Below, piece by piece: positions 9,531 through 18,106 of a stretch of 64,000 bases of DNA (within the stretch, counting starts at the first letter, position 1; each line of letters starts with the position of its first letter). The stretch covers positions 1 through 64,000 of the forward strand of contig JAJPIW010000070.1 of NCBI GenBank assembly GCA_021324575.1, written 5' to 3'. Position numbers and translations under genes: made by a program. Origin of the DNA: Intrasporangiaceae bacterium (GTDB taxonomy: Bacteria; Actinomycetota; Actinomycetes; Actinomycetales; Dermatophilaceae). Under the pieces are notes generated by a model. The model was not told where the DNA came from. It saw nothing but the letters and a program-made list of their open reading frames with translations, and made no database searches.

Positions 9531-9957
9531 GACCGCCCTCGATCAACGCCGGCAGAGGGGCAGCCACAAGGTAGACCGAGTGCGCTTGTTGCACGAACTA
9601 TGTTTGCCGTGCACCGATTGCGGCCAACCCGAGGGCGGTCGGCAGCCCCAGTACCGCGCACCGGTCGAATGCGGAAGCCCCCAAAGGCGCCACTCAAGTC
9701 GATCACAGGCTCGACGACCTCCTTGTCAGTTGTCGGGTAGACAGTACCGACTCGGTCGCTGCTTTCGCGCACGGAGGACCGCACCCGTCGCACGCCCGCC
9801 ATCCCGATACATCTGACTGCCGTGGTTGAGCGTCGACCTGACAGGACGCCTTGAGGGGGCTCCGTCCGATGCCCATATGGCGTGGTTGGCTCCTGCGACT
9901 ACCGGGGATCGGCTGTTTCTGCGTTCCTAGAGCCCTGGGCGCTGGCCGTCCTTGGAT
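9531..9957. other. Intergenic stretch without a convincing gene
   Basis: About 430 bases between the reverse-strand Wzy and acyltransferase genes. A 91-codon reverse frame (9527-9802) overlaps the wzy start by 4 bases but its translation is Arg/Gly-rich, low in hydrophobic residues and matches nothing I recognise. It could be a decayed gene. No clear terminator hairpin is seen. Confidence 0.4.
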
Positions 9958-10509
9958 TCAAAATCCACCTGCCGGTGTCCGTTCGCTAGATGGTGGGAGC
10001 TTGGCCCACTCCTCCGGAAACTTGCGCTGTACGTACTCCCGGGCATCGCCGACGATCGTCCCTGGGTTTCCCATCACGATCGCGTAGTCCGGCACTGCGC
10101 CGCGTACCACCGACCCTGCGCCGATGATGGCTCCCCGGCCGACCTGTGCCCCGGGCATAAGGATCGAGCCGAGGCCTATGAACGCCCACGGACCGACTGC
10201 GACAGGTTCACGTCGCCCGATCGGGGTCCGGTCGAGGCGGCCAAGGCTCCACAGGGTGCGCGACGGCGCCCAGTCGTGGGTGAGCACGCGGACGTCGCTG
10301 CTGATGGTGACGCCCTCGCTCAGGGTTATGAGCCGGTAACCTTCGGTGCTGTCGAACCAGACATTCCTGCCGATGTACGTGGGGTGGCCATCGAAATTCA
10401 TGCCGGCTCTTTCGTAGAACCGGATGGCGAGTCTGGTCCCTACCGGTGGCGCGACGAGCGAAGCCGCCCGGATCAGGACGAACCAGAGCACCCTCTGCAT
10501 CTTCCTCAT
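9958..10509 (-). CDS. Hexapeptide-repeat (left-handed beta-helix) O-acyltransferase
   Basis: About 183 residues from the ATG at 10509 (MRKMQRVLWF). Hexapeptide repeats run through the centre and C-terminal half: TYIGRNVWFDS, VTISSDVRVLTHDWAPS with the likely catalytic His, then PWAFIGLGSILMPGAQVGRG and AIIGAGSVV. This matches the maltose/galactoside/NeuD-like acetyltransferase superfamily, so it probably O-acetylates a glycan residue. The frame is open to 10608, giving a longer start, and no good ribosome site distinguishes them. Same strand as wzy-wzx but 430 bases upstream. Confidence 0.75.
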   Translation of the reverse strand: MRKMQRVLWFVLIRAASLVAPPVGTRLAIRFYERAGMNFDGHPTYIGRNVWFDSTEGYRLITLSEGVTISSDVRVLTHDWAPSRTLWSLGRLDRTPIGRREPVAVGPWAFIGLGSILMPGAQVGRGAIIGAGSVVRGAVPDYAIVMGNPGTIVGDAREYVQRKFPEEWAKLPPSSERTPAGGF

Positions 10510-11140
10510 TGGAGGAACCCTAGTTGACTCGAACCAGGCTTGCATTGGTTGGCTCGGCCTGACCGACATCTTCGACACGGCGACTGAGCCGGCCCCGGCA
10601 CTCCCCATCCGTGTAGCGCCAGCGAAGCAACAGGGCCAAAGCTGCCAGCCATAGCGGCACTAGTGAGTACGTCCGAATTGCCCGGCGGCCTCTAGTTGGA
10701 CGCGCGACGATCCCTTCAGAATCGTGGGGCATCTACGCCTCTGGGTGGCCGGGCTGACAGCAGCTTGCCTCACCACCGAAGCCTTGCATGGAGCGCGACA
10801 CTAAGCGTCGCGGAGGACTGGCCCGCGCCTACGATGGACAACCGACCCAACCTTCACCCTCGGAATCACGACTGTCGACGAAGCAGATGGCCAGCAACCC
10901 TTACGGATCCACTACGACAGGTTCGACAACGCCAGACCGAGCTACATCGACGCCGCCCAACTCAAATCATGACGGACAAGGACAAGCGGAGATCCACAAT
11001 GCGGTGGGAAACTCAAGACGTCCGTCTGGCACCCCAGCCGTGGGATCGATGTTCTACCTCTGGTCTCTGAACAAGCGCGCCAAGGTACAGTGTTCTTGGC
11101 CCAAATCGCAGACGCAACTCTCCCCAGGAGGCGCTTCCTG
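10510..11140. other. Intergenic gap with possible gene remnant
   Basis: About 630 bases between divergent acyltransferase and GHL15-like genes. Several short frames exist, none with both a start and a family match. The most protein-like is a forward fragment at 10805-10972, listed separately. The rest shows no hairpin or repeat that I can see. It presumably holds the divergent promoters. Confidence 0.35.
10805..10972 (+). pseudogene. Possible gene fragment (55 codons, no start)
   Basis: A forward frame between TAA (10802-10804) and TGA (10970-10972) reads WTTDPTFTLGITTVDEADG, then QPLRIHYDRFDNARPSYIDA. The residue composition looks like real protein rather than random frame, but no start codon or ribosome site precedes it. 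It may be the tail of a gene broken during assembly of the polysaccharide locus. I cannot name the family. Low confidence. Confidence 0.22.
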
Positions 11141-12499
11141 ATGGGCCGACAACCCCTGACCGAGCGAATTTCGGTGGCCCGACGGAGTTTCGCGCGCCAT
11201 TTCCTCTGTATCTGGATCATCGCAACCGCACTTCTTCTCGGCGCTAGTGCATATACCCCGACACATGAACCCCCGGCTCCCCCTGAAAACACCTTCGAGG
11301 ACGGATACCCGCGCACCGAGGACGGAATCCATATTGGGATCGTGACTTCTAACCTACTGAAACCCTGGGCCCTTGGGCGAGGGCCCAGCGCAGACGTTCC
11401 CCGAGTCGACTATATCTGGTCCACTCAACCGCCTGGGCACGCCTTGTTTCCGGGGCACTCGGATACCCACATGGATGCCTATTTCGCTCCTACTTGGAAT
11501 GACTATTCCAGCACTGACCGCATAAACCACTCCCTCGCTTGGTTCCAAGCCCACCACCCAGATTGGATAGCCTACCGCTGCGACGATTCAGGTCGTCCTA
11601 CCCACACGCCTGCTTGGTACGCTTTCGGCACTGCCAACCAACTAAACCGAGTGCCCCTTGACTACTCGAATCCTGAAGTTCAGCGATATATGCTTTCAGG
11701 GGCAGAAATGCAGGTCCGTGGGAGATATGACGGCCTGGCCTTCGACAACGTTGTCTTCAATAACTTCCAGCGACTTTGCGGAGCATACCGATGGAGCAAC
11801 AGAAGCGGAGTTAGAAGTCTGCAGTGGCACTCCTTCGGCTACCCGCATACACCGACCACCAACGCCCGCATACAGTCGGACCTCCTGAGCTACTTCCGTT
11901 ACATGGCCACCGGGCTCCGCCGCGCCTACCCGGAGAAAAGTCTTACGGCCAACACCAATCTGGTGGCAACCGGCATCCCCATTTCGGCTCTCACCTCGTT
12001 GTTCGACGGCTTCCTCGATGAGAGGGGTTTCACGGGCTTTGGTCGGGGGTGGCTGTCGGACGCCGCCTGGGAACAGGAGGTGCAAGGGGCCGAGGATATC
12101 GCTGAAGCTGGCAGAGCCCTGATCCTGGTCGCCTACGCAAAGCCGGCAGGGTCATCAGAGTTGACTCATCTAGATGTCCAGCGCACCGTGAACTGGGTGC
12201 TCGCCAACTACCTGATCGTTAGGGGGGGCAACACGTATACATATGTGGATCGACTAGCTAGCTCTTATGTGGATCTCGCCCAATACCATATACCTATCGG
12301 CCGCCCGACGTCGCGTCGATACAAGGCCCAAGGACTGCAATGGCGCGATTACTCGGCGGGCCTGGTACTGGTCAATCCGTCAAGCACCACTCCTCGCACA
12401 GCCAATCTTGACGGGAGATTCACCGACGCGTTCGGGGTCGTTCGCAACCAAATCACGCTCGGACCAATGAATGGTGCAATCCTCGTGAGCAAGAATTGA
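11141..12499 (+). CDS. Exported putative glycoside hydrolase, GHL15-like
   Basis: About 452 residues. An AGGAGG site at 11126-11131 sits 9 bases before the ATG at 11141, so this start is preferred over ATG 11090. A basic N-terminus and one hydrophobic segment (about residues 21-38, LCIWIIATALLLGASAY) mark a signal peptide or membrane anchor. The rest reads as a TIM-barrel enzyme: VDYIWSTQPPGHALFPGHSD, RYDGLAFDNVV with a likely acidic pair, LFDGFLDERGFTGF, and LILVAYAKP. This pattern fits the hypothetical glycosyl hydrolase family GHL15. In a polysaccharide locus it may trim or release polymer outside the cell. Base composition is visibly richer in A/T than the later genes. Confidence 0.65.
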   Translation: MGRQPLTERISVARRSFARHFLCIWIIATALLLGASAYTPTHEPPAPPENTFEDGYPRTEDGIHIGIVTSNLLKPWALGRGPSADVPRVDYIWSTQPPGHALFPGHSDTHMDAYFAPTWNDYSSTDRINHSLAWFQAHHPDWIAYRCDDSGRPTHTPAWYAFGTANQLNRVPLDYSNPEVQRYMLSGAEMQVRGRYDGLAFDNVVFNNFQRLCGAYRWSNRSGVRSLQWHSFGYPHTPTTNARIQSDLLSYFRYMATGLRRAYPEKSLTANTNLVATGIPISALTSLFDGFLDERGFTGFGRGWLSDAAWEQEVQGAEDIAEAGRALILVAYAKPAGSSELTHLDVQRTVNWVLANYLIVRGGNTYTYVDRLASSYVDLAQYHIPIGRPTSRRYKAQGLQWRDYSAGLVLVNPSSTTPRTANLDGRFTDAFGVVRNQITLGPMNGAILVSKN

Positions 12500-12858
12500 C
12501 TCGCCATTCAATGGCTACGGGAGACGTCGTGGGCCTAAGTGGCACGCCGCTCAGAAATCAAAGGCGGGGCACGCAGCGGGAGGCAGCTGGCGAAACACAC
12601 CAAGACGAAGCATCGCCACGACGTTTGGGAGACGCCTCTGGAGGGCCGGCTTGGCGAGAGCCCCGGGCAGTAGACACGGCCGATCTCAGGAGGTTCGCGA
12701 TACATGCATGTTTGTCTGGCGCCGCTGCAGCTTCCATGGCCATAGGATGCCGCGACTTAGAAATTGGGACCGATCACCACGCATGCCGGTAGTCGGAGAA
12801 CGACCGGGCAAAGGGTACGGTGGGCCCCAACCGTCCTCAGCCTGAGAGAGTTGCCTGC
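12500..12858. other. Intergenic stretch
   Basis: About 360 bases between the GHL15-like gene and the 2-epimerase gene. Short frames here are compositionally unlikely to be coding. A GAGAGAG ribosome site for the downstream gene lies near 12844-12850. No hairpin terminator identified. Confidence 0.35.
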
Positions 12859-13923
12859 GTGAAGATCCTGTCTGTCGTCGGCGCCCGCCCGCAGTTCGTC
12901 AAGTTGGCAGCCATTGCCCACGCCCTCAAAGCCTCAGGTGATGATCACGTCATTGTGCACACTGGTCAGCACTATGACGCAAACATGTCGGACGTCTTCT
13001 TCGAGGACCTGCAGATCCCAACGCCCGATGTGCATCTCGGCGTGGGATCGGGCAGCCACGGCGTTCAAACCGGCGCCATGCTCTCGGCGATGGATGCGGT
13101 CCTCGAGGAGCATCAACCGGACTGGGTGCTGGTCTACGGCGACACCAACTCGACGATCGCCGGAGCCCTGTCGGCCGTCAAACTGCACATCCCGCTCGCG
13201 CACCTGGAAGCCGGTCTGCGGTCCTTCAACCGGGCCATGCCCGAAGAGCACAACCGGGTGCTGACCGATCACGCGGCCGACCTGTGCCTCGCCCCGACCG
13301 AGGTGGCGCGACAGCATCTCGTGAACGAGGGACTGGCCGCGCGCACGGTCTTGACCGGCGACGTGATGACCGACATCTGCCTCATGACGGCCGCGCAGAA
13401 CGCCGACCACCCGATCTCACTGCCAGACGGAGTCGACCCTGGAAATTTCGTGTTGGCCACGATCCACCGCGCCGAGAACACCGACGACCCGAACCGGCTC
13501 CGAGCGATCCTCGACCGGCTCGCCGGGCTCGCCCACGCCGTGGTCCTTACTGCCCACCCGCGCTTGGTGACCCGAGCCGCGGCATATGGGCTGGGCCTCC
13601 GTCAGGGCAGCCTGCACACGGTTCCCCCGATGGACTACCCGACAATGGTGGGTGCCGTTGCGGCTGCCAGGGCCGTGGTGACGGACTCCGGCGGCCTGCA
13701 GAAGGAGGCATTCATCCTCCGTACCCCGTGCACGACAGTCCGCACCGAGACCGAATGGACCGAGACCGTCGACCTCGGCTGGAACGCCCTGGCCCTGGAC
13801 TTGAGCCTCCTGCCCGATCTGGTTGACCGTCCGGCGCCGGCCCCCACCAACGCCACGCCCTACGGCGACGGCCACGCGGCCGCAGCGTCCGTCGAAGCGC
13901 TACGAGCCCACCTGAAGAAGTGA
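12859..13923 (+). CDS. Non-hydrolysing UDP-N-acetylglucosamine(-uronate) 2-epimerase (WecB/WbpI-like)
   Basis: About 354 residues from the GTG at 12859 (VKILSVVGARPQFVKLAAIA). Active-site segments are clear: HTGQHYDANMSDVFF, VYGDTNSTIAGALS, HLEAGLRSFNRAMPEEHNR and TDSGGLQKEAF. The family interconverts UDP-GlcNAc and UDP-ManNAc. With the adjoining dehydrogenase, oxidoreductase and aminotransferase, the WbpI role (2-epimerisation of the diacetamido-glucuronate to the manno form) is as likely as WecB. It is convergent with the oxidoreductase gene, with only 13 bases between stops. Confidence 0.85.
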   Translation: MKILSVVGARPQFVKLAAIAHALKASGDDHVIVHTGQHYDANMSDVFFEDLQIPTPDVHLGVGSGSHGVQTGAMLSAMDAVLEEHQPDWVLVYGDTNSTIAGALSAVKLHIPLAHLEAGLRSFNRAMPEEHNRVLTDHAADLCLAPTEVARQHLVNEGLAARTVLTGDVMTDICLMTAAQNADHPISLPDGVDPGNFVLATIHRAENTDDPNRLRAILDRLAGLAHAVVLTAHPRLVTRAAAYGLGLRQGSLHTVPPMDYPTMVGAVAAARAVVTDSGGLQKEAFILRTPCTTVRTETEWTETVDLGWNALALDLSLLPDLVDRPAPAPTNATPYGDGHAAAASVEALRAHLKK

Positions 13924-13936
13924 GCGACGCGCACGA

Positions 13937-14923
13937 TCAGAGGCTGATGGTGCGTCCGGTCGCAGCCGATTCCAGGCACGCCTCCGCCACACGCACCGTA
14001 GCCAGGCCCTGGTGCATAGTGACGATGTCTGCGGCCTCGCCGAGGACGGCGTTGCGGAATTGTTCGTGCTCGGTTCGCAGCGGCTCGGCTTTGGCGAACG
14101 CGTAGCGTGTCACGTCACCCTCGCTCACGCCGCGGAAATGTGAGATGTCGTCCCAGGTTGTCGTCACGCTGCCGTTTACGTAGAAGGTAAGGTCGGCGTT
14201 CAGGGTGTCGGCAACGAGGGTGCCCAGCTCACCGGTGATGATCGTCGTGCGCTCCTTGAGCGGCGACAGCCAGTTGACGAGATGGCTGGTGACGGCGCCG
14301 TCCGCGAGGCGCCCGACAACGGCCACGAGGTCCTCGTGGTCGCGCCCGGACTTGTGGGCTACCTGGGCCGACACCTGGACGAAGGACTGCTGGGTAACCC
14401 ACGCCGTGAGGTCGATGTCGTGTGTGCCGAGGTCCTTCACGACACCCACGTCGGCGATCCGCCCAGGAAAGGGTCCCTGGCGTCGGGTGGCGACTTGGTG
14501 GATGGCGCCCAGCTGCCCATCGGCGATCCGCTGGCGCGCCTGCTGCAACGCTGGGTTGTAGCGCTCGATGTGGCCCACTCCCCCGACGAGGCCACGGCTT
14601 TCGAAGGCCGAGGCGATGCGCTCCGAAGACTGCACGTCATGCCCTAGCGGCTTCTCCACCAGGGTGTGCACGCCCGCCTCGGCCAAGACCAAGGCGGCCT
14701 CCTCGTGGAAGGCGGTGGGCACCGCGACGACGCAGTAGTCCAGGTTGTGCCTAACCAAGTCGGCGGCCGTCGCCTCCAACGGCCGGCTGGCTGCGACGTC
14801 GAACCGGTCGCCACCGGGGTCGGCAACGGCGACCAGGTCGACGCCGGGCAGCGAAGCGAGGACACGGGCGTGGTGGCGCCCCATCATTCCCAGACCGATC
14901 AGGCCGGCGCGCAGATCAGCCAT
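13937..14923 (-). CDS. Gfo/Idh/MocA oxidoreductase (WbpB-like)
   Basis: About 328 residues starting MADLRAGLIGLGMMGRHHARV, a Rossmann NAD(P) glycine motif. VEKPLGHD carries the family's catalytic EKP, and the C-terminal half has the substrate domain (KDLGTHDIDLTAWV). In the WbpA-B-E-I pathway this enzyme oxidises C3 of UDP-GlcNAcA before transamination. The ATG shares one base with the TGA of the upstream aminotransferase gene, giving tight coupling. A longer frame to 15016 lies inside that gene and is discarded. Confidence 0.83.
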   Translation of the reverse strand: MADLRAGLIGLGMMGRHHARVLASLPGVDLVAVADPGGDRFDVAASRPLEATAADLVRHNLDYCVVAVPTAFHEEAALVLAEAGVHTLVEKPLGHDVQSSERIASAFESRGLVGGVGHIERYNPALQQARQRIADGQLGAIHQVATRRQGPFPGRIADVGVVKDLGTHDIDLTAWVTQQSFVQVSAQVAHKSGRDHEDLVAVVGRLADGAVTSHLVNWLSPLKERTTIITGELGTLVADTLNADLTFYVNGSVTTTWDDISHFRGVSEGDVTRYAFAKAEPLRTEHEQFRNAVLGEAADIVTMHQGLATVRVAEACLESAATGRTISL

Positions 14924-16011
14924 CAGGAGCCAGCCGCCGCAAGGGCGTTGACCGCCACGACGATCCGCTCGAGGTCGCCTTCGGACAGTGAGGGATGGAC
15001 CGGGAGGGACAAGCACTCAGCGGCAGCTCGAGCCGTCTCGGGGAGCTCGATGTCGACCTGGAACGGCTTGAGCTCGTGGTTGGGCACCGGGTAGAACATG
15101 CCGGATCCCACGTTGTACTCCTCGCGCAGCGCCTTGGCGAAGCCGTCCCGGTCCTGCGGCACACGGACCGTGTACTGGTGGTAGACGTGAACCGCTCCCT
15201 CGCCGACCGGCGGGGTCGTGACCCCGGCAAGGTTGGCCGACAGGAACGCTGCGTTGGACTGCCGCTTCGCAGTCCAGGCGTCGACCTTCTTGAGCTGCTC
15301 GCGCCCGATGGCGGCGTGGATGTCGGTCATCCGCATGTTGAATCCCACAACTTCATTGTGGTACTGCTGCTCCATCCCCTGGTTGCGGTACAGCCGCAGC
15401 AGCCGCTCGATCTCTGCCGTTGCGACCGAGACCATGCCGCCCTCGCCTGAGGTCATGTTCTTCGTGGGGTAGAGCGAGAACATCCCGAACGCGCCGAACG
15501 CGCCGACCGGGGTGCCGTTCAGGCTGGCGCCGTGAGCCTGGGCCGCGTCCTCGTAGACCTGCAGCCCGTGGACGTCTGCGATCGCCATCAGAGCATCCAT
15601 CTTGGCCGGGTGGCCGTAGAGGTGCACCGGCATGATGCCGACGGTCCGCTCGGTGATGCTCGCCTCGACCGCGGCCGGGGAAAGGCAGAAGTCGTCGGCG
15701 TCGATGTCGGCGAACACGGGGGTGGCACCCGTGAGGGCCACCGAGTTGCACGTCGCCGCGAAGGTGAAGGAGGGGACGATGACCTCGTCACCCGCCGTGA
15801 CCCCGCTCGAGAGCAGACCGAGGTGTTGGCCGGAGGTGCCCGAGTTGACTGCGACGCAGGCGCGGCCCAGACCGAAGTGGGCCGAGAACTCCTCCTCGAA
15901 CGCTTTGACCTCTGGGCCCTGGGCGAGCATGCCGGAACGGAGCACTCGGTCGACGGCGGCCCGCTCCTCGTCACCGATGAGCGGCTTGGCGGGCGGAATG
16001 AAGTCGGTCAC
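14923..16011 (-). CDS. DegT/DnrJ/EryC1 PLP aminotransferase (WbpE-like)
   Basis: About 362 residues. The start is GTG at 16011, preceded by GGAGG at 6 bases. Motifs: VAVNSGTSGQHLGL (phosphate loop), VIVPSFTFAATCNS, VYEDAAQAHGAS and SLYPTKNMTSGEGG, whose Lys should form the PLP aldimine. Sugar aminotransferases of this family work on keto-sugar nucleotides. Next to WbpB- and WbpA-like genes it should place the 3-amino group on UDP-GlcNAcA. It is the middle gene of a three-gene reverse operon. Confidence 0.87.
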   Translation of the reverse strand: MTDFIPPAKPLIGDEERAAVDRVLRSGMLAQGPEVKAFEEEFSAHFGLGRACVAVNSGTSGQHLGLLSSGVTAGDEVIVPSFTFAATCNSVALTGATPVFADIDADDFCLSPAAVEASITERTVGIMPVHLYGHPAKMDALMAIADVHGLQVYEDAAQAHGASLNGTPVGAFGAFGMFSLYPTKNMTSGEGGMVSVATAEIERLLRLYRNQGMEQQYHNEVVGFNMRMTDIHAAIGREQLKKVDAWTAKRQSNAAFLSANLAGVTTPPVGEGAVHVYHQYTVRVPQDRDGFAKALREEYNVGSGMFYPVPNHELKPFQVDIELPETARAAAECLSLPVHPSLSEGDLERIVVAVNALAAAGS

Positions 16012-16039
16012 TGCTGGGCCTCCATGAGAATTCGGTTGG

Positions 16040-17359
16040 TCATTGGCCGGTCGCCGCCCGCGATCCGTCGCCGACCCTGAGATAGGTCACCCCGGCGAAG
16101 CGGTCGGCATCCAGGATGCCGCGCCCGTCGACGACGACGGACACTCCCGGCAGGGCGTCCGGGCCGAGCGCGGCGTATGCCGCATGGTCGGTCTGCACGA
16201 TCGCCACGTCGACGGCCTCACCCAGGTGGTGAGCGGTCCATCCGTATGCTGCGAGCTCGTCGTCGTCGTACATCGGGTCATGCACCGTGACGACGGCGCC
16301 CCCGGAACGAAGAGCCTCAACCGTGGGAAAGGCACCCGAGAAGGCCGTCTCCTTGACGGCCCCGCGGTAGGCAGCACCGAGTACGACGACCCGCTTCCCC
16401 GCCAGTGACCCGCCTGCAGCTGCCGTCGCGAGCCCAACTGTGTAGGCCGGCATACCGGCATTCGCTTCCCGAGCGGCGCGCACGACCGTGGCATCGGGGT
16501 CGTTCCACAGGTAGAGCCGAGGGTAGACAGGGATGCAGTGCCCGCCGACCGCGATCCCGGGCCGGTGGATGTGGCTGTACGGCTGGGAGTTGCTCGCCTC
16601 GATGACCTGGAAGACGTCGATGCCATGCTTTGCTGCGAAGACACCGAACTGGTTGGCGAGGCCGATGTTGACGTCGCGGTAGGTGGTCTCGGCCAGTTTG
16701 GCCAGCTCTGCCGCCTCGGCGCTGCCGAGGTCCCAGACCCCGTTGCCGCGGGGCAGGTCGGGCCGCTCGTCGAACTGGAGCACCTGCTGGTAAAAGGCGG
16801 TCGCCTGGCGCGCGCCCGCGGCACTGAGTCCGCCGATCAGCTTCGGATACTTGCGCAGGTCCTCGAACACCCGCCCGGTGAGTACCCGCTCAGGGGAGAA
16901 CACCAGGTGGAAGTCGTTGCCTTCAACCAGCCCGGACTTCTCCTCGATCTGCGGCTTCCACCGGTTACGGGTGGTGCCCACCGGCAGCGTCGTCTCGTAG
17001 ATCACGAGGGTCCGCCGCTCGGGGTCAAGCCCCCGGGCGATGTCGTCGGTAGCGGAGTCCATCCAGCCGAAGTCGGGGCGCGCCTCGTCGTCGACGACGA
17101 GCGGCACGACGACGACGACGGCGTCACTGTGTCGGACAGCATCGCTCGTGTCGGTCGTCGCCGTCAGGGCACCGGAGGCCACAGCCTGGGCAAGGTAGTC
17201 CGCGAGATGCGCCTCGCCCGGGAAGGGCTCGCTGCCAGCGTTCACGATGTCCACCACGGCCGGGTTGACGTCGGCTCCTCGAACCCGATGGCCCGAGCGC
17301 GCGAACTGAACAGCCAGAGGGAGGCCGATCTTCCCCAGACCGACGACCGTAATATCCAC
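16040..17359 (-). CDS. UDP-N-acetyl-hexosamine 6-dehydrogenase (WbpA/WecC-like)
   Basis: About 439 residues, GTG start at 17359 with AGGAG 7 bases upstream. The NAD-binding VVGLGKIGLPLAVQFA is at the N-terminus, ETTLPVGTT and FSPERVLTG follow, and the catalytic cysteine is Cys275 in GGHCIPVYP. It oxidises C6 of UDP-GlcNAc or UDP-ManNAc to the uronic acid in two NAD-dependent steps and is probably the first enzyme of the module below it (28 bases to the aminotransferase). The first motif copy of the dense CGGCATACG region falls inside it (16174-16181). Confidence 0.88.
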   Translation of the reverse strand: MDITVVGLGKIGLPLAVQFARSGHRVRGADVNPAVVDIVNAGSEPFPGEAHLADYLAQAVASGALTATTDTSDAVRHSDAVVVVVPLVVDDEARPDFGWMDSATDDIARGLDPERRTLVIYETTLPVGTTRNRWKPQIEEKSGLVEGNDFHLVFSPERVLTGRVFEDLRKYPKLIGGLSAAGARQATAFYQQVLQFDERPDLPRGNGVWDLGSAEAAELAKLAETTYRDVNIGLANQFGVFAAKHGIDVFQVIEASNSQPYSHIHRPGIAVGGHCIPVYPRLYLWNDPDATVVRAAREANAGMPAYTVGLATAAAGGSLAGKRVVVLGAAYRGAVKETAFSGAFPTVEALRSGGAVVTVHDPMYDDDELAAYGWTAHHLGEAVDVAIVQTDHAAYAALGPDALPGVSVVVDGRGILDADRFAGVTYLRVGDGSRAATGQ

Positions 17360-17465
17360 TTAGAACTCCTGAATTGGGTGGACAGCAGCGCCCAAGGCTA
17401 ACGGACTACCGGCAGGGGGTCTGCACCCACCCGAGTCTTCATGCGGCCTTATTAGGGTGGACGCC

Positions 17466-18062
17466 ATGTCCTCTCCGGGAAACATCCTTGTCGTCTGCAC
17501 GGGCAACATCTGCCGCTCACCGTTCATCGAACGCCTGTTGCGCAGCGGGTTGGCGGGCACCGGGATCGAGGTCACCAGCGCAGGCACTGGAGCTCTCGCT
17601 GGGCATCCGATGGATCCCGAAGCCGCGGCGCGTCTCATGGCTGCCGGAGGTGACCCCGACGGCTTCGTCGCCCGGCAGCTCACCAGCACGATCGCGGCAG
17701 ATGCGGACCTGGTGCTCACCGCCACCCGCGCGCATCGGGCACAGGTAGTCCAGCTGCAGCCCAAGGCGCTGCGCTACACGTTCGCGCTGACCGACTTCCA
17801 CGACTTGGTGGCTGGGATGCCTGCGGGAACCGGGGCCTCCCCATTTGCAACGCCGGAGGACAGCATCGTCACGAGGGTCGTCGACGGCGCTTCGTCCAGG
17901 CGGGGGCTGCACCACCTCCGGGCCGCCAAGGATGCCGACATCGTCGACCCCTATCGGCAGTCCCGTGCCGTCTTCGAGGACATGGCAAGCCAAGTCGGCC
18001 ATGTGCTGCCGGCCGTCATCGACACCTTTCGCACCTGGTCCACCGCAACGCCTGACGCTTGA
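17466..18062 (+). CDS. Low-molecular-weight protein tyrosine phosphatase (Wzb/PtpA-like)
   Basis: About 198 residues. The P-loop CTGNICRS (Cys11 to Arg17 from the ATG at 17466) directly follows the first beta strand, and a DPYRQ segment near the C-terminus carries the general-acid Asp. It is longer than typical Wzb enzymes (about 145-160). An AGGGTGG ribosome site lies just upstream; a GTG 9 bases earlier is possible. It lies tail-to-tail with the BY-kinase gene, the usual partner whose tyrosine tail it should dephosphorylate. Confidence 0.85.
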   Translation: MSSPGNILVVCTGNICRSPFIERLLRSGLAGTGIEVTSAGTGALAGHPMDPEAAARLMAAGGDPDGFVARQLTSTIAADADLVLTATRAHRAQVVQLQPKALRYTFALTDFHDLVAGMPAGTGASPFATPEDSIVTRVVDGASSRRGLHHLRAAKDADIVDPYRQSRAVFEDMASQVGHVLPAVIDTFRTWSTATPDA

Positions 18063-18106
18063 CCCGCAGGCTCCGATGCGCGGCCCACTGGCGGCATACG
18101 CGGCGG

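Noticed and set aside
9527-9802. Reverse 91-codon frame overlapping the wzy start
   Set aside because: Composition is Arg/Gly-rich with no family resemblance; the overlap may be chance. Left as doubtful intergenic sequence.
9953-9967. tRNA-Leu anticodon-like stem TGGATTCAAAATCCA, possible tRNA remnant or att site
   Set aside because: No D-arm, T-arm or acceptor stem can be built around it. A 15-base inverted sequence alone is not enough.
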